This document shows positions 38,756 to 48,829 of a DNA stretch of 64,000 nt, one piece after another. Within the stretch, counting starts at the first letter, position 1; the number at the start of each line of letters is the position of its first letter. The notes beneath the pieces were generated by a model, which saw nothing but the letters and a program-made list of their open reading frames with translations, was not told the origin of the DNA and did not search any database. The stretch covers positions 1,116,001 through 1,180,000 of the forward strand of contig AP019514.1 of the NCBI GenBank assembly GCA_007182875.1. Direction: 5' to 3'. The stretch comes from Vreelandella sulfidaeris. GTDB lineage: Bacteria; Pseudomonadota; Gammaproteobacteria; Pseudomonadales; Halomonadaceae. A program made the position numbers and the translations under genes.

Positions 38756-40091
38756 GCTACCCAGCCTATCCTGAGTACAAGGACTCCGGCGCTGAGTGGT
38801 TGGGGAGGTGCCTGTGCATTGGGAGGTGACGAAGCTTTCATATATCACCAACCGCATTGGAAGTGGGAAAACCCCTTCTGGAGGAGCCACAGCATATGTC
38901 TCCAGCGGCGTGCCCTTTATCCGTAGTCAAAATGTTCATGACCAAGGTTTGCGGCTAGGTGACATCGTATATATCGATGAAGCAACTGATAGAGAAATGG
39001 CTTGGTCCCGTGTGAGGCCGCTTGATGTCCTGATAAATATTACGGGAGCCTCGATTGGTCGCAGTTGTCAAGTTCCTGTCGGCTTTGGTAGAGCAAATGT
39101 AAACCAGCATGTTTGCGTGATAAGGCTAGAGAAATCAGAGGAAACCTCGGGTTGGGTTGCTTGGTTTATGAAGGCCCCTTCAACCAAGGAGCAGGTGAAA
39201 GTCGGCCAAACTGGAGCTGCTCGGGAGGGGCTAAATTTCGAGCAGTTAGCAAGCTTTGCCTATGTATGCCACCAATTAATGAGCGGAAGACAATCGCTGC
39301 CTTCCTCGACCACGAAACCGCCCGCATCGACGCCTTGGTGGAAGAGCAGCAGCGCCTGATCGCACTGCTCAAGGAAAAGCGCCAGGCGGTGATTTCCCAT
39401 GCCGTTACCAAAGGACTCAACCCTGATGCGCCGATGAAAGACTCTGGAGTGGAATGGCTTGGAGAAGTGCCTGAGCATTGGATAGTGGCACCAATCAAGA
39501 TGTTCGTTAGTTTTTAGATGGAAAACGGATACCACTGAAATCTGAAGATAGAGGTAGTCGCCAAGGTGAGTTCTCATATTATGGCGCCTCTGGTGTGATT
39601 GATTGGATAGATGATTACATCTTTGATCGTGACCATGTTCTTGTTTCTGAAGATGGAGCAAATCTTATTGCAAGATCAACCCCAATCGCCTTCGTGGCTA
39701 GAGGGAAGTACTGGGTGAACAATCACGCCCACATTTTGGAGCCTATCGATGAAAATCTATTCTACTGGGCAGAGCTGATTGAGGTGCTAGACCTTTCCAT
39801 CCATGTAACAGGATCTGCTCAGCCGAAGCTTACTAGCGAGGCGCTTGGGTCGATTTCGATTACTTCGCCGCCTTCTTGTGAAGAAAGATTTGAAATCCAA
39901 AAAAAATAACTGAGGTTGATCAGGTAGCAAAAGATCTAATCAACGAAGCACAGAATGGAATTAAGCTATTGCAAGAACGCCGCTCCGCCATAATTTCCGC
40001 CGCCGTCACAGGAAAGATTGATGTACGCGGCTGGAAGCCGCCAGCCGAATCGGTGGTTTCTACAAAGGCCAAGCAGATGGAGGCGGTATGA
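38752..40091 (+). CDS. hsdS: Type I restriction enzyme specificity subunit, frameshifted
   Basis: About 445 residues with two target-recognition domains. The first opens after [17 protein letters not shown] and the second after [17 protein letters not shown]. These matching blocks are the family's repeated entry motif. Each domain is followed by a conserved helix ([29 protein letters not shown] first, [23 protein letters not shown] second). Shifts near 38805, 39270, 39510 and 39905 break it. It overlaps both hsdM and the next gene by 4 bp. Confidence 0.95.
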
Positions 40092-40681
40092 CCCAGCAAA
40101 ATGAACCCCAAGCCCCGTATGCTGGATAGTGGCCGGACCCAATGGGGCGGGCAAAACCACCTTTGCCTTTAACTATTTGCCACAAGTCGCCCAGTGTACG
40201 CGCTTTATCAATGCCGACTTGATTGCCGCTGGCCTTTCCCCGTTTGCACCTGAACGGGATCTTGTCGCGGCCAGTCGTATCTTCCTGCGTGAGATCGAAG
40301 AAGCGATTGACGAGCGAGAAGACTTTGCCTTTGAAACTACGCTCTCGGGGCGTGGCTACTCGCGGCTGGTAAAGCGCCTGCTAGCCGAAGGCTGGAAAGT
40401 TGAGCTAGTGTATCTCGCCTTACCCTCTGTTGAGATGTCACGCCTGCGCGTTGCCGAGCGTGTGTCTCACGGCGGCCACAACATTGCGCTCAAAGATATT
40501 CAGCGTCGATTCCCGCGCAGCCTGAACAATTTGCTAACGCTTTATGCACCATTGGTCAGCCGTGCGCTGCTTCATGAATGACCGAGACCAACCAGAGCCG
40601 GTTTTCGAGCAGCATGGCAATCACCGCCAGGTGTTTAATACTTCACTGTTTGACGCGCTTTCCCAGGAGGCAAAATCATGA
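40088..40681 (+). CDS. Zeta-toxin-like P-loop kinase, frameshifted
   Basis: About 197 residues. From ATG 40088: [13 protein letters not shown], then a Walker [29 protein letters not shown] is the zeta-toxin substrate stretch, [13 protein letters not shown] the second, and [13 protein letters not shown] the arginine region. Zeta/PezT kinases phosphorylate UDP-sugars; shorter relatives like this one are common in RM loci and their role is open. Shifts near 40125 and 40567 break it; the end at 40681 overlaps the next small gene by 4 bp. Confidence 0.75.
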
Positions 40682-40881
40682 CCCAGCTTTCACCCGATAC
40701 CCAGGAAATGCTCAATAGCCTTCGCACAGCCGTAGCCGAAACCTTAGAGCGCAAGCGGCGCCTTGGGCAATACGCGGTGTTTTGGCAGGAAGGTAAGCCC
40801 GTTTTCATCGGTGAGGATGCTCCACGCAATCCTGACGACACAGCCTCCGATGATGATCAGCAGCCCAAGACTCGACATTGA
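40678..40881 (+). CDS. Small hypothetical protein after the zeta-like gene
   Basis: 67 residues, intact: [40 protein letters not shown], ending in an acidic tail. The start overlaps the previous stop (ATGA) and has CAGGAGG ahead of it, so it is coupled to the zeta-like gene. It might be its antidote or a regulator, but known epsilon antitoxins do not look like this. No family is claimed. Confidence 0.6.
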   Translation: MTQLSPDTQEMLNSLRTAVAETLERKRRLGQYAVFWQEGKPVFIGEDAPRNPDDTASDDDQQPKTRH

Positions 40882-40956
40882 GCAATGCTGAGTATTCCAA
40901 TAAGTGTATAGCCAACTCGCAAAATGGCGAGAACGGCTAGCACTAACGGAGTTGAT

Positions 40957-41917
40957 ATGACACAGGGACGCAGCATCCGACTGTTTCTAGTGGATGGCAC
41001 GCCTAATGGCCTGCTTACCGCCGAGATTATGAACTGGACAGGGCATGTGCTGACAGGGCCGCGCAGCAGACTCAGCGAGTTAGTTCAGCGGCCCGAGTGT
41101 GGGAGAACCGGAATATACTTTTGGTCGGTACAGATCCCGAGGGTGATTTACGCCCTTTGGTATATATCGGTGAAAGTGATGATGTTGCTACACGGCTTAA
41201 ACAGCACAATCGACCGGAAGATAAGGGAGGCAAGGATTTTTGGGAGAAAGTGTGTCTTATAACAAGTAAAGACCAGAACCTGACCAAGGCTCATGTGAAA
41301 TACCTGGAGAGCTTGCTGATACAGAAAGCTGGTGCTGTGGGGCGTTGTAAGCTAGCCAATGGGACGGCACATGAATACGTGGGACTTCCAGAATCTGATC
41401 GTGCCGATATGGCCTTTTTTATCGAGCAGGTTCGCACGGTGCTTCCCGTTCTTGGCCTGGATTTTTACGCAGCACTACAAAGATTTCACCAAGTTCTGGC
41501 CTTGAGCGTCAAGCACCCACAGAGCTAGAGCCAAACCAAAGTGTTTCAGTAAGCCCTAGGCTGAAGATGGAAGTTAAAAGACAAAATATTGTCGCCTTCG
41601 CCCAAGAAGTTGAAGGTGAGTTTGTCGTTCTTGAGGGGTCTCTCGCCAGGGGGGAATGGATAGACCTAAAGCACAACTACCGGCATCTCTACAAGCAGCT
41701 TTGCGATGAAGGTGTGCTGATGGACGATGGTAATGGATTCAAGATGTTCACGCGTGACTATGGCTTCACTAGCCCCAGCTCGGCCGCCGCCGCTGTCGCA
41801 GGGCGCGCCGCTAACGGCCGCATTGATTGGAAAGTTGAGGCCACGGGGCAGACCTATGCCGATTGGCAGGATCAGCAGGTTAATGCCGCGGCGGCAATGC
41901 CAAATGAGAGCGTCTAG
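40957..41917 (+). CDS. GIY-YIG nuclease-domain protein with DUF4357, frameshifted
   Basis: About 318 residues. ATG 40957 is preceded by GGAG. The GIY-YIG core is TGIYF-LVG...LVYIGESDDVATRLKQH, with R and H in place, and continues KAHVKYLESLLIQKA. The C-terminal part (FKMFTRDYGFTSPSSAAAAVAGR) is the DUF4357 domain. Shifts near 41105 and 41500 break it. Such proteins are frequent inside type I RM operons; their role there is unproved. Confidence 0.87.
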
Positions 41918-42109
41918 GAGTAAGCCCCGACAGCACCTGGTTAGCCCGATGCTTGGCCCTAAAGTTCTCATCAGCCGCTATGGTCGCGTTTATAATCAAG
42001 GTGAGCTTAGTGCTCTGATGGTTTGAAAAGCGTTTCTTCGAGCTTTGGCGTGAAATTATTCATCCAAGGAGCGGGTGTGGAAAGGGATAAACCGTTAAGT
42101 TTATAGCTA

Positions 42110-42131
42110 GCGGCTCGTCTCGTTGAGCCGC
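42110..42131. terminator. Hairpin between convergent genes
   Basis: GCGGCTC-GTCTCGTT-GAGCCGC. It lies between the GIY-YIG gene and the convergent nuclease-like gene, and may end both transcripts. Positions 41918-42109 show no gene. Confidence 0.5.
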
Positions 42132-42141
42132 CAGTGATAGC

Positions 42142-42786
42142 TTACAAGGCCTTGATTTCGATAACCCAGATCCGGAAAGTGGCATCGGCCACGATTTCGT
42201 AATCTCGATTGATAAATGGTGTAAGGGGATCACTGTGAATTATTTTACAGCTCACCCCTCGATGCCATCTAATTCTTCGAGTATTACCTGCTTTGCCTTT
42301 TCTAAGCGTGAGCCGCCCTTGGGGCATTTTCGGGTTAGAACCAGATAGTTCGTTTCCAAACTTTTGTGGCCTGCGTGAAAGCACACTCTGGCTAAACGTT
42401 TTATGTCTGGGCGTAGAGAATCCAACTTGGCGCCACGTTTGAATTCGATTACATGGGCGGGACGTTCTCGCTTGTTGTTGTAAAGCACTAAGTCAAAACG
42501 GCCGTTGTGCCGAATATCTGGATCAGCACGTAGTGACTCGGCCTCTTGGTGCCAGAGATGAGCGTTCTGGAAGGTTAGTTTGACCTGAGGTTCCAACCGA
42601 TAGCCGAAATCAAGAAAATTATCCGCAAAGTAATCGGCCACGCGCATCGCCATATAATACTCCGGCATGCGGTTCAACGATGTCTCGCATAGCTGCATGG
42701 CGCTTTCATGGGCGCGTACTAAGGCGTCTACAATGGCCTGGCGTCGGCTGTTAGGTGAGGATTTGATCAAGTGCTTGCGCCTTCAT
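42142..42786 (-). CDS. PD-(D/E)XK nuclease-like protein, frameshifted
   Basis: About 214 residues. From ATG 42786 it begins MKAQALDQIL; a shift then gives KSSPNSRRQAIVDALVRAHE. The nuclease-like core is GRFDLVLYNNKRERPAHVIEFKRG, a D-x(n)-ExK pattern. A further helix and strand follow (NYLVLTRKCPKGG). A shift near 42240 leads to the end FRIWVIEIKAL at 42142. It points against the hsd genes. Possible homing-like or standalone nuclease; no named family. Confidence 0.6.
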
Positions 42787-42875
42787 GGTGGTTTTGATAA
42801 CTATTGGAATATATCGGCTAGGTCGAATATAACTTAAGCTATTAATTCAATGACGTTAATAAATTAGGAAGCCAG

Positions 42876-43436
42876 TTGAAAGATCAAGCCAAGAAGCAAG
42901 AGCAGCCAATCTCGCCGACCCTGCAGGCTTACTTAGTTGCTTTTCACGATGCGGTATATGCCCAGGCCGAGCTAGAAGCTCAGGACAGCATGTTTGAGAT
43001 GGTAGGCACGCTCGAGCAACGAGAAGACCACGATGCAATCATTTCAACTGCTCAAGATGCCCTTCGTGCAGTGGGCTATACAGAGGCCGAACAGATAGCG
43101 GTATCACTTGTAATGCTATTGGAGGTCAAGCAACTGAGCTTCGATCAATTGGCCAAAGTGTTTGGTGAAGATATCGCTAACTTGGTGGAAACCAGTCGAG
43201 CGATAGGCGAGTCTGGCAATGTCGATGATTGGTATGCCTCGCTGGAAAAGTTTGCCCAAATGCCATCCAATTGCCAGACGCTCCGCATGGCGCTGCTGCT
43301 GGGCGTTGTCGAGCGAGGCATTGAATCGTGTTCTCCCCACGAGTTCTGGTACGAAGAAGCCCTTGCGCTACCCAATGCGCACCCGAGCCTGCGCCAGTGG
43401 GTCATCGCCCGGTTAGAAGAGAATTTAATTGGTTAA
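42876..43436 (+). CDS. Hypothetical protein, faint RelA/SpoT HD-like pattern
   Basis: 186 residues, intact, from TTG 42876 behind TTAGGA. The middle reads VSLVMLLEVKQLSFDQLAKV, FGEDIANLVETSRAIGE, ALLLGVVERGI. The FG..IA.LV stretch after a helix resembles the HD hydrolase domain of RelA/SpoT proteins, but the HD pair is missing. It lies between hsdS and hsdR. I do not claim a function. Confidence 0.5.
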   Translation: MKDQAKKQEQPISPTLQAYLVAFHDAVYAQAELEAQDSMFEMVGTLEQREDHDAIISTAQDALRAVGYTEAEQIAVSLVMLLEVKQLSFDQLAKVFGEDIANLVETSRAIGESGNVDDWYASLEKFAQMPSNCQTLRMALLLGVVERGIESCSPHEFWYEEALALPNAHPSLRQWVIARLEENLIG

Positions 43437-43590
43437 TATCTAACCGCCGAGCGTCTTGCGTTCTTTATGCCTGAGCAATCGCTACCAACTATGAAGCCGG
43501 CAGAAATAGCTTCACATTAGTTTGCGAAATATTAAAAAATCAGCACGATAATTTCTGGTTGCTTGTAGAGTTCTAATAATAAGGGGAAAC

Positions 43591-43747
43591 ATGAAAGCGA
43601 GTGATATGCAGGCGTTGTTAGATAAAGCACGCCGTCTAAAACAACCCGAACGAGAGCGGACTCTGTTTGATATAGGTGCGCTGGGTTACTTTGATACTGA
43701 CAACAGACCTGCTCGCTTTCTTTCTGCGCAGTAGTCATGGAGAGTGA
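43591..43747 (+). pseudogene. N-terminal remnant of a PD-(D/E)XK nuclease-family protein
   Basis: Behind AAGGGGAAAC, ATG 43591 begins MKASDMQALLDKARRLK and continues ERERTLFDIGALGYFDTD. One base then shifts to LLAFFLRSSHGE and a stop at 43745. The stretch ERTLF.IG..GYF.....DLLAFFL..HGE is the usual N terminus of a PD-(D/E)XK nuclease family found in defence islands. The rest of that protein is missing; hsdR begins 3 bp later, so the piece may now act as a leader of hsdR. Confidence 0.55.
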
Positions 43748-43749
43748 AA

Positions 43750-46700
43750 ATGGCCGATAGCAGGGAAGGTCAGTTCCAACAAAGACATCATCGACGCCAT
43801 GGGTACCGGTGGTTGGAAACTGGGCACCGCCAGCGGTTATGACCGCTCCACAGCGCTCTATACCGAAGACTTGCTGAGTTATGCGAGAGAGACGGCCCGA
43901 GCGGTGGGAAAAGTTCTGTAAGGCCAACCCACAAGCCTCCGAACAGGTGTTTGTGCAGAAGGTGGTGCGTGAGCTGGAGCGGGCGGGCACTCTGGAAGTG
44001 CTGCGCCATGGCTTTAAAGTGCCGGGGTGGCGTTCGACCTGTGCAGTTTCCAGCCTGACCACACTATGAATCCCGAGGCGCTCGCCCGTTACCGCGCCAA
44101 CCGTCTGCGGGTGGTACCGGAAGTCTCTTACTCGCCCCATGCACGAGAGAAGGGCAAAGGCGGTGAAAGTTATAACCCGCGTCTGGATCTGGTGTTATTT
44201 GTTAACGGCATACCTACTGCTACGCTGGAGCTGAAAAGCGAGTTCAAGCAGTCCGTAGAAAATGCCAAGCGCCAATACCGCAATGATCGTCCACTAAAAG
44301 ACCCAATTACTCGCAAGATAGAGCCGCTGCTAGCGTTTAAGCGCGGCGCGCTAGTGCATTTGCCGTCAGCCAAGCGGAAGTGGCGATGACCACGAAGCTG
44401 GCGGGGAAAGAGACGTTTTTCTGCCGTTTAATCTGGGCACCGAAGGCGGCGGTGCTGGTAACCCGCCACCAGCAGATGACAATAGCTACGCCACAAGCTA
44501 TTTGTGGGAGCGTGTGCTTTTGCCGGATGCTTGGCTGAAGATTCTCGGACGCTTTTGCACTTGGAGCAGAAAACGACTGAAGACTTCCACGGGCGGCGCA
44601 AAACGAAAGAAACGCTGATTTTCCCGCGCTACCACCAATGGGAAGTAGTTAATCAGTTGATTGAGACCACCCAGGCCGAAGACGCCGGGCAGCGCTACTT
44701 GGTTCAACACAGCGCGGGCTCAGGTAAGTCCAACTCGATTGCCTGGCTCGCCCACCAGTTAGCCAACCTGTATGACGAAAGCGGCCAGCAGAAGCGATTC
44801 AACTCGGTGATTGTGGTGACTGACCGCACAGTGCTCGATAGCCAGCTGCAAAACACCATTTATCAGTTTGAGCACGCGCATGGGGTGGTGTGCCCGATTA
44901 CCCGCGATGTAGGCAACCAGAGCAAATCGGAACAGCTGGCTGAGGCGCTGGCGAGCAATACCCGAATCATCATTGTCACCATCCAGACCTTTCCTGCGCT
45001 ATTCGATGCGCTGGATAAGCGCCCAACGCTTGCCGAGGGCCGCTATGCAGTGATTGCCGACGAAGCACACTCTTCACAGGCAGGCGATTCTGCGCGTAAG
45101 CTCAAGGCGCTGTTAGCCGCCGCTGGCGAGGGCACAGAAGATGACGAGGAAATCAGTGCAGAAGTAATGCTGGATGCGGCTGTGTCCACTCGTCGCCCTA
45201 ATGAGCGAATCAGCTACTACGCGTTTACCGCCACACCCAAAGCCAAAACACTAGAACTGTTTGGCCGTGTGCCAGACCCAAGCTTGCCGCCAAGTGCAGA
45301 CAATAAGCCCGAGCCATTTCATCTCTACTCGATGCGTCAGGCTATTGAGGAAGGCTTTATTCTGGATGTGCTGTGCAACTACGTCACCTACAGCACTGCC
45401 TGGAAACTGGCACATTTGGAGGATGAAGAGCAGGAGGTGGATGCCAAAAGGCCTCCCGTGCGCTGGCCAAGTGGGTGCGCTTGCACCCTTACAACATTGC
45501 CCAGCGTGTAGAGGTCATTGTTGAGCACTTCCGCGCCAATGTACGCCACCTGCTGGACGGCCAAGCCAAGGCTATGGTGGTTACCGCTAGCCGCCAAGAG
45601 GCGGTGCGTTACCAACTGGCTATGCGGGAGTACGTGGAAACCCAAGGCTATAGCGACGTTCATCCCTTGGTAGCCTTTTCGGGCACCGTACCGGCCGATG
45701 AGATAATTCCTGAAGAAGTCAGCGAAACCAGCAAGCTGCTCAATCCCGGGGTGCGTGGGCGTGATTTAGCGGCGGTGTTAGATACCGACGATTTCAACGT
45801 GATGATCGCTGCTAACAAGTACCAGACTGGCTTTGACCAGCCCAAGCTATGCGCCATGTACGTGGACAAGAAGCTGCAGGGCGTGGACTGCGTTCAGACG
45901 CTCTCGCGGCTGAACCGTCTGTTTCCGGCAAACAGACGTTTATCCTCGATTTCTTCAATGAACCACAAGAAATCTTAGAGGCGTTTGCGCCGTATTACCG
46001 CAAGGCAACCTTGGCTGACGTATCCGACCCGCAGGTGGTGTATGACCTTAAACGTACGCTGGATGCTAACGGCATTTATCACTGGCCCGAGGTTGAAGCG
46101 TTCGCAACTGCTTTCTTTGACCCCAAAGCACCGGCCTCGCGCCTGAGTTATCACTGCCAGCCTGCTCAAGATCGCTTTAAGAAGCGCTATGAAGTCACCG
46201 TCGAGCAACAGCAGACCTGGAAGGGAAGCCCGCTACCAAGCGGAGCAGCAGGGCGACGATAAAGGCATAAAGCGTGCCGATCAGGAACTGGAAGACGCCG
46301 GTAAAACCCGCGATGAACTGGATCTGTTTCGTAAAAACCTACAGAGCTTTGTGCGCACCTATGAATTCCTGAGCCAGATTATTCACTTCGATGATGCTGA
46401 ATTAGAGCAACTGTGCGTTTACGCCAAGCACCTGTACCCCCTGCTCCGTATCGACCGGTTATTGATTGGCGACCCTATCGATGTCAGCGAGCTAGAGCTG
46501 GACAGCTACCGGCTGACCAAGCGCGCCGAACAGCAACTTTCGCTTGAAGAGGAGAGCGGCGATTACGGCTTGAAACCGATTTCAGATGTTGGCTCCGGTA
46601 AACCACATGATCCAGAGACTCAGCTCCTTAATGAGATTATTGAGCGTTTAAATGATCTCTACGGCGCAGATATTAGCGATGGAGATAAGCTGCATTTTGC

Positions 46701-46941
46701 CAATGGCATTGCCGACCGCATTGAACGTGATGATGCTGTCATGGCCCAGATCAACCATCATGATGAAACCCAAGTGATGCACGGGCTATTTCCCAAGCGC
46801 GTTACTGACGCCGTGTTAGATGCGATGAACGACCACGAAAAGCTGAGTATGCCGCTGCTGGAAAACGAAGAAACTGGCAGACAGTTTGCGCTGCTGATAT
46901 TGAAGTTGTTGGCAGGGCGGCAGACGGATAGCCTTTACTAA
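43750..46941 (+). CDS. hsdR: Type I restriction enzyme R subunit, frameshifted
   Basis: The motor and nuclease subunit, about 1,065 residues after joining. From ATG 43750 (MADSREGQFQQ). The nuclease core is PRLDLVLFVNGIPTATLELK (a PD-ExK form). The helicase motifs are Walker A QHSAGSGKSNSIAW, IADEAHSSQ (DEAH box), and YYAFTATPK. ANKYQTGFDQPKL and QTLSRLNR are motifs V and VI. The C-terminal assembly domain ends GRQTDSLY. At least seven shifts break it, for example near 43775, 43895, 44030, 44370, 45455, 45925 and 46230. It follows a block of unrelated genes that separates it from hsdS. Confidence 0.95.
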
Positions 46942-47058
46942 CGAGTGACTTGACCATGCTTATCAGCGTGCTGAAAGTATCAAAGCCTTGGTAATTTACA
47001 TGAAGCGCTTCAATAAAGAGGCATAACAAGCTGATAGCGATAAGGGCTGAACTAACGT

Positions 47059-48076
47059 TTAGATCTCATCGTTGTAATGCGCTAACACCTGCTCGGCATT
47101 TGCCTTGAGTGCTTCTCGCCAGGAAATCGGCTCAATAACCTTTACATTGGCCCCCATGCCCATCAACCACCACAGTGTTTGTTGGTCATTAGGCACGCGA
47201 GCGGTGAGATGATAAGCCTCACTGTTCGTGAGGGGCTCAATAGTTTGGGTCTTGGCTAATGGAGTCTCTTGCAGCAACCATGCTACCGGGTGAGCAATTT
47301 CCGCTTCGAGAGTGACATCGTCTGTCCCTTGCCGATAGCCAAATGCACCCCCCTGGATATAAGCATCGATATCGAAGTCCTCTTTCACTTGCCAGGGCAC
47401 ATCGCTCATCGCCGCGTGCTTGACACGGTGCAACGCAAACTGGCGCAGGTCATCAAAACCATCTACTTGTGCGAGCATGTAAGTCACACTATGACGGCTC
47501 ACAATTCCCTGTGGGTGCAGTGTCATTTTCTTTTCGATTTCAGTTGTGCGTGACAGATACATAACCTCAATGGCCTTTTGCTCTAACAATGCCTGTGCGA
47601 CCGTCTGCCAGGTGGTTTCCTCCAACTCCGCCGGGATCAGCGCCTTGCCGTTGGGAATTGCACGCACCTTACGTGCCCATTGGCTCAAGCCATTAGTGCT
47701 CAGGTCATCCAGCAAGCGACGTGCATCGGAAAAGTGGGGCGACAGCTGACCGACCACCACCGGTGGCAGCAGCCCAGACAGATACTCTTCAGCTAGTACT
47801 AGGGTTAAAGCGCTGGGCACATCCAGGGCAGGTAGGTGGCAGTGAAAGTCTCGATCGAAGTACCACCGGTAGGGCTTTTGGCTATCATCACAAATAAGTG
47901 GAAAGTGCAGCGACAGTCGATCACGTAGGTCTCGCTGCAGGGAGCGAGTGTCAATATAAAAACCCCGCTCTTCGAGCTTTTCCTTCAGCGCTGTGGTGGA
48001 GGTGCGCCCTGGCGCACGAGGAATCAATTGTAGCAGGGTGAGGTAACGAAACAGCGTGTCACGAAAAATCCGACAT
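47059..48076 (-). CDS. WYL-domain transcriptional regulator
   Basis: About 339 residues. I choose ATG 48076 (MSDFRDTLFRYLTLLQLIP) which needs one extra T near 48066 removed; the raw frame otherwise opens with TTG at 48132 inside the previous gene. An N-terminal winged helix (STTALKEKLEERGFYIDTRSLQRDL) precedes a WYL domain (KAIEVMYLSRTTEIEKKM, HPQGIVSRHSVTYMLAQVDG, RQFALHRVKHA) and the C-terminal WCX part. Such regulators (BrxR, CapW) repress defence operons. It is last in the PcfJ-DUF2201-WYL operon, so it likely controls it. Confidence 0.87.
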
Positions 48077-48116
48077 GGGAAGTCATGTCCTGAATTAGAG
48101 AAAAGGAATGTGCAGT

Positions 48117-48755
48117 TTAACGACCCGCACAAAATTCAGCGACCTTTGTCGGTATGTCGGATGTTCTCTGAGCAGTTAGGTGCGCTCGGCGACGCCACAG
48201 CTCGACCAATTCCAGGTCTGGTATCCGCGACGGGCTATATGACCAAAGGGCAGCTGGATGCACGTCGAGTGACGTCACATCATTTATGCACGGATGGTCC
48301 TCCAGCCACTGGTACACTTGAATTGCACACCGCCCGAAATACGCCGGAAACAGCAGCGCGCGGGAGGGGAGCGATACCCCTAGGGTTAGCAGTAGGCTGT
48401 TGACTTCATGATCACATGCCAGATGCCAACGATGAGGAGACGCCACCAAGGGTGCGGAAAGATGTCCAGCCACACAGTGCCAAATCAAATGTGCCTGCAG
48501 AAATATTCGCTCCTCGTCGTCGAGCGAGGCACTAAAGGTAGGGCAGAAATATAGCTTACGTCCGTCGGTGCTTGCGAAAAACGTATTGTTTTTATCTGCC
48601 ACCGGGGTTAGCTCCAGAAACTGACTCAATAACTCCATCACCGGTAGAGTTTCCTTCCAACGCTTACGATCTGTCTGCCACTTAGCAAGCTCCTGTTGCG
48701 CTAGTGGGGTCATGGGCGTGAAAGATTGAAGATCATAAGACGTCATCATTGTCAT
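48117..48755 (-). CDS. DUF2201 N-terminal-domain protein with degenerate metallopeptidase motif
   Basis: 212 residues, intact. It has the N-terminal part of the DUF2201 (VWA-like, putative metallopeptidase) family: TDGRKLYFCPTFSASLDDEE, then AHLIWHCVAGHL, then RWHLACDHEVNSLLLTLGVSLP. In the family the helix reads HExxH; here the glutamate is leucine (HLIWH), so peptidase chemistry is unlikely. The usual C-terminal VWA-like domain is also absent. The gene overlaps neither neighbour and lies 74 bp after the PcfJ-like gene. Confidence 0.7.
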   Translation of the reverse strand: MTMMTSYDLQSFTPMTPLAQQELAKWQTDRKRWKETLPVMELLSQFLELTPVADKNNTFFASTDGRKLYFCPTFSASLDDEERIFLQAHLIWHCVAGHLSAPLVASPHRWHLACDHEVNSLLLTLGVSLPSRALLFPAYFGRCAIQVYQWLEDHPCINDVTSLDVHPAALWSYSPSRIPDLELVELWRRRAHLTAQRTSDIPTKVAEFCAGR

Positions 48756-48829
48756 CGTGCTGCCTCCCTAAGTATCAATAGAGGCAGGTTAATGTGATGA
48801 TGCGACGATTAGTGTCGCTAAAGTTTCTG

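Noticed and set aside
40678..40881. Epsilon-type antitoxin of the zeta-like kinase
   Set aside because: It does not resemble epsilon or PezA proteins and lies after, not before, the kinase. Only position supports a link.
48117..48755. Annotation as an active metallopeptidase
   Set aside because: The family's HExxH motif has lost its glutamate (HLIWH), so catalysis is unlikely.
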